From: Candidatus Omnitrophota bacterium
GTDB taxonomy: Bacteria > Omnitrophota > Omnitrophia > Omnitrophales > Aquincolibacteriaceae
Direction of reading: 5' to 3'
DNA: 9,872 nt
Assembly: GCA_023247135.1 (NCBI GenBank)
Contig: JAHFHB010000039.1
Location: 1 to 9,872 of the forward strand
Below the pieces are notes generated by a model. The model searched no databases. It saw only the letters and a list, made by a program, of their open reading frames with translations, and was not told where the DNA came from. Shown here in pieces: positions 9,701-9,872 of this stretch (within the stretch, counting starts at the first letter, position 1; each line of letters starts with the position of its first letter). A program made the position numbers and the translations under genes.

Positions 9701-9872
9701 CGGTGGGCGAGCGCTTGCGCGCGCGCGGCAAAGTGCTCTTTCCGGCATTCGCGAACGGCAGGTCGCAGCGAGTCCTGATGACGCTGCTCAAAAACTGGAA
9801 AAAACTGGTGGAGCAGGGCGGTTCGGATACTCATATCCTGATTGACGGCCAGGCCTCCGCGTTTACGCAAAA
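1..9872 (+). CDS. Internal fragment of a giant multidomain protein (GlnD-like plus beta-CASP nuclease), open at both ends
   Basis: Frame 1 is open over all 3,290 complete codons, leaving two bases of a split codon at the right edge. Neither start nor stop is in the window, so the true length is unknown but exceeds 3,290 residues. Order of parts: possible TraB/ChaN-like tail, palindromic linker, complete GlnD-like block with two ACT domains, about 1,800 unassigned residues, and a CPSF-type metallo-beta-lactamase/beta-CASP domain. The frame is retained on both sides of five 8-base A or T runs and across every domain boundary, and recognisable family motifs at both ends (residues 376-390 and 3076-3265) are in this one frame. 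No signal peptide or convincing membrane helix is seen, so the visible part is probably cytosolic. Giant genes are known in Omnitrophota and some other uncultivated bacteria. The physiological role is unknown. Confidence 0.95.
788..807. repeat. Perfect inverted repeat 1 of the linker cluster
   Basis: The arms are CCCAGAGC at 788-795 and GCTCTGGG at 800-807, separated by the loop AGGA. No T-run follows it, so it is not an intrinsic terminator on either strand. Confidence 0.75.
850..870. repeat. Perfect inverted repeat 2 of the linker cluster
   Basis: The arms are CCCAGCCT at 850-857 and AGGCTGGG at 863-870, with the loop GAACA. The stem is GC-rich and would form on RNA of either strand. No T-run follows. 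Confidence 0.75.
881..897. repeat. Perfect inverted repeat 3 of the linker cluster
   Basis: The arms are CCTTGCC at 881-887 and GGCAAGG at 891-897, with the loop TCC. It ends 6 bases before the ATG at 904, the point where a free-standing GlnD-like protein could begin. The right arm overlaps AAGGG (894-898), which would otherwise serve as a Shine-Dalgarno-like sequence for that ATG. Confidence 0.7.
1081..1530 (+). other. Protein domain: GlnD-type nucleotidyltransferase, catalytic motifs intact
   Basis: The signature is GSYGRRELTPGSDRD at residues 376-390, equivalent to the GGYGRGEL...SDxD motif of GlnD and other polymerase-beta-fold nucleotidyltransferases. The GS pair binds the nucleotide phosphates, and D388 and D390 are the expected metal-binding carboxylates. 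Downstream, IELLDARVVAGN at 442-453 matches the GlnD segment with consensus (I/L)-(E/D)-(S/A)-R-x-(I/L)-x-G. EPDLKGALR at 499-507 matches the GlnD EPxxKxxxGGLRD region in shortened form: two residues are missing and the second Gly and the Asp are not evident. This contraction is odd for an active enzyme, but the catalytic core is kept. The likely chemistry is transfer of a nucleotide to a protein or small acceptor; whether UMP is the donor cannot be read from sequence. Confidence 0.85.
1531..2226 (+). other. Protein region: GlnD helical linker between nucleotidyltransferase and HD-like domains
   Basis: Residues 511-742 are almost entirely helical. Family-like landmarks are a helix with KIRMALPEAHAG (about 554-565), equivalent to the GlnD segment ending in (V/I)R-x-x-L-H, and the aromatic-rich helix SDYYEAALTLFRFSYNTLRR (601-620), equivalent to the GlnD stretch M-x-x-Y-Y-x-x-A. 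In GlnD this part (the GlnD_UR_UTase region) packs against the nucleotidyltransferase. Identity with well-studied GlnDs is low, so only the topology is assigned. Confidence 0.65.
2227..2850 (+). other. Protein domain: degenerate HD domain of GlnD type, probably not catalytic
   Basis: Alignment by motif to GlnD starts at LRLHFFGYLSLLLPAFGGI (751-769), equivalent to the GlnD stretch ending in 'LGxYLPEFGxI'. It continues through D-I-L-H-R-T-T-L-D-R-H, where both family histidines (H777, H784) are kept. After that the metal site fails: the HD pair of LFHDIAKG is Y837-E838 in LALLYEPL, the following G-x-D-H-x-x-x-G loop is absent, the QHLLM histidine becomes N871-R872-E, and the Asp of LTVADI becomes R915. 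The uridylyl-removing or phosphohydrolase activity is therefore expected to be lost, while the fold may remain as a structural or sensing module. The alignment was done by eye, so residue equivalence around 837 could shift by a turn. Confidence 0.7.
2941..3120 (+). other. Protein domain: ACT domain 1
   Basis: Residues 981-1040 show the beta-alpha-beta-beta ACT pattern. A first strand FAEVTVRQ leads to the loop N-Q-P-G-I-L (equivalent to the D-x-P-G-L-L ligand loop), a helix AGIAGVFTVN, the strand LEILSAEIEN and the strand VVDRFIVRVLD, matching GlnD's 'xxDTFxV' strand. In GlnD the first ACT binds glutamine at this loop. The usual Asp or Arg-Pro before PG is Gln here, so ligand choice may differ. 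Confidence 0.8.
3328..3579 (+). other. Protein domain: ACT domain 2
   Basis: Residues 1110-1170 repeat the ACT pattern. The strand LTWVRVETTE is followed by S-P-G-L-L-H at about 1124-1129, the helix ILSRVFKELN, the strand MDILGHSTVD and the strand AVDTFSLQF. The region then closes with the C-terminal helix RRRLAKALRQVL (1180-1191), exactly where GlnD's last helix and stop normally occur. Here the chain continues without a stop for a further 2,097 residues within the window. Confidence 0.85.
3580..4221 (+). other. Protein region, residues 1194-1407: unassigned alpha/beta segment after the GlnD block
   Basis: I do not recognise this part. It begins with about 80 residues of charged helix (FAMIEKKLDRLSGVENLEAA around 1248-1267). 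A possible small alpha/beta module follows: strand TKTVFLAAAL (about 1293-1302), strand AKIYFGRG, helix EFGAQMLWRLG and strand VKRVMAS. It ends in helices with many aromatic residues (FSYFWPGAHF). No catalytic signature, nucleotide-binding loop or metal ligand cluster is evident. Confidence 0.5.
4222..4323 (+). other. Protein region: charged low-complexity linker
   Basis: Residues 1408-1441 switch from a basic stretch (QQKKAKMRRARM) to an acidic one (VEETEEETEPHE), with few hydrophobic residues. It is probably a flexible hinge between folded blocks and marks a domain boundary. Confidence 0.65.
4324..6042 (+). other. Protein region, residues 1442-2014: unassigned, mainly helical
   Basis: About 570 residues with no family I can name. 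The first 200 are predominantly helical and amphipathic (for example EEAVQTFTWIQEQLKQD near 1514-1530). The centre (about 1690-1790) is mixed and contains a run of strands around KFKIIHGGGNTISM followed by a basic KSPSKRPYYG loop and the helix SAAGMLHAFVYENALR. The rest is again helical (LTRESVLAILDMLAAVYW, RFLRGEEQELPFLKLTIEDL). The short hydrophobic run at 1476-1489 is too short and proline-broken to be a membrane helix. No active-site pattern stands out. Confidence 0.5.
6043..6405 (+). other. Protein region, residues 2015-2135: Pro-rich linker and small beta-rich module
   Basis: An acidic stretch leads to RPQPQPS (2034-2040), a flexible linker. A compact segment follows with Trp/Pro-rich turns (LLYPERWPAGP) and then strands SSVFLLDP, GDLVRVVVSEVQ and GKRVRIVPARS, with a hydrophilic hairpin EEDGSLG between the last two. 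The strand spacing and 'H-A-G-D-x-V-x-V-x-V' turn look like a small beta-barrel of the OB or SH3 type, which could bind nucleic acid. That reading is weak and rests on strand pattern alone. Confidence 0.35.
6406..7908 (+). other. Protein region, residues 2136-2636: unassigned helical and mixed segment
   Basis: I do not recognise this part. The first 200 residues are helical (a bundle around 2160-2320, including LAAALLLMAAVEHSRKL near 2244-2260). From about residue 2348 it becomes beta-rich: SVATITGDGAYLKE, GFIKFGLNGDFLALNLPA, KTILILVSQARAALDFYVWD, and later YHSIRVRPA, ADIYLDLQEGIVYLPDRFLELG. It returns to charged helices from about 2517. The beta-rich part could be one domain of about 150 residues. 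No conserved catalytic residues can be picked out from one sequence. Confidence 0.45.
7909..8220 (+). other. Protein region, residues 2637-2740: Gly-rich linker followed by a beta-rich segment
   Basis: Residues about 2637-2660 are rich in Gly, Ser, Thr and Gln (AQGGGASYQTETGQAGGSTT), a probable flexible loop or hinge. The next 80 residues contain alternating hydrophobic strands (HIVAGVGVALAGAF, YQLSAGFVPP, LRYLFIRYQDF, KVATIKVFSLET). No family is recognised. Confidence 0.4.
8221..9054 (+). other. Protein region, residues 2741-3018: long helical region leading into the nuclease
   Basis: The region is dominated by charged amphipathic helices, some able to form coiled coil (ERQELAASVAAAKQALLAAA near 2744-2763, and ALRREEEKKRVIQDEAEISR near 2998-3017). 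The last helix abuts the first strand of the metallo-beta-lactamase fold. It may act as a stalk or dimerisation element for the nuclease. No enzymatic signature is visible. Confidence 0.5.
9055..9872 (+). other. Protein domain: CPSF-type metallo-beta-lactamase/beta-CASP nuclease, cut by the window edge
   Basis: Enzymes of this family are zinc-dependent RNA endo- and exonucleases (CPSF73, RNase J, bacterial TTHA0252-like proteins). The N-terminal strand-loop GAAEGIGASSMQL (from residue 3026) and VDAG (3047-3050) have the CPSF-like form. The zinc motif HTHIDH is complete at 3076-3081, the third-motif histidine is H3163 in VGHLHGA, and D3184 in SDIS is the bridging Asp. The beta-CASP insertion begins at IEGTYG (E3213 as motif A), followed by KVLFPAFANGRSQRVL (about 3244-3259) and the LIDG strand (3280-3283) before the edge. 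Later beta-CASP motifs, including the last His ligands, lie outside. All visible metal ligands are present, so activity is plausible. RNA is the likely substrate by family; DNA repair members also exist. Confidence 0.9.

Noticed and set aside
9322..9870. Minus-strand open frame of 182 codons at the right edge
   Set aside because: It is antisense to the beta-CASP motifs; the product is His/Arg-rich and unrecognisable.
9055..9872. Assignment of the nuclease as RNase J specifically
   Set aside because: The N-terminal GAAEGIGASS loop and EGTYG motif fit the CPSF/TTHA0252 type better, and the RNase J C-terminal domain cannot be seen because the window ends.

Overview
The whole 9,872-base window is one open reading frame. 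Plus-strand frame 1 reads through 3,290 codons from base 1 to the right edge with no stop, and both ends of the gene lie outside. What is visible is an internal piece of a giant protein of at least 3,290 residues. I see no tRNA, rRNA, CRISPR array, transposase, operon boundary or true intergenic space; every other open frame behaves as a shadow of this one. Residue numbers below count from base 1, so residue n starts at base 3n-2.

Layout. Residues 1-254 are a tail segment that may belong to the TraB/ChaN-like superfamily (RDRIM, then TGGFH). Residues about 262-301 are a Ser/Arg/Pro-rich linker whose DNA is a cluster of perfect hairpins, apparently a palindromic repeat carried in frame. Residues about 302-1193 (892 residues) match the full architecture of GlnD, the PII uridylyltransferase/uridylyl-removing enzyme: a nucleotidyltransferase domain with intact catalytic motifs, a helical linker, an HD-like domain whose metal-binding residues are mostly lost, and two ACT domains. 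Residues about 1194-3018 are some 1,800 residues of mostly helical, charged protein that I cannot assign, broken by acidic, Pro-rich and Gly-rich linkers. Residues 3019-3290 start a CPSF-type metallo-beta-lactamase/beta-CASP nuclease with its visible zinc ligands intact; it runs off the right edge.

Organism. A moderately GC-rich bacterial genome with uninterrupted giant genes, no signal peptide or membrane segment in view, and cytosolic enzyme domains strung together suggests an uncultivated lineage of the Omnitrophota/PVC type, where giant genes are known. This is inference from architecture, not from a taxonomic marker.

How the parts might work together. GlnD senses glutamine through its ACT domains and transfers UMP to PII; CPSF-type beta-CASP enzymes cut or trim RNA. 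Their joining in one chain, with the HD domain apparently dead, suggests a multidomain protein that couples a nucleotidyltransferase and small-molecule sensing to RNA processing, or that uses these folds as scaffold modules. The function is unknown and I do not assign one.
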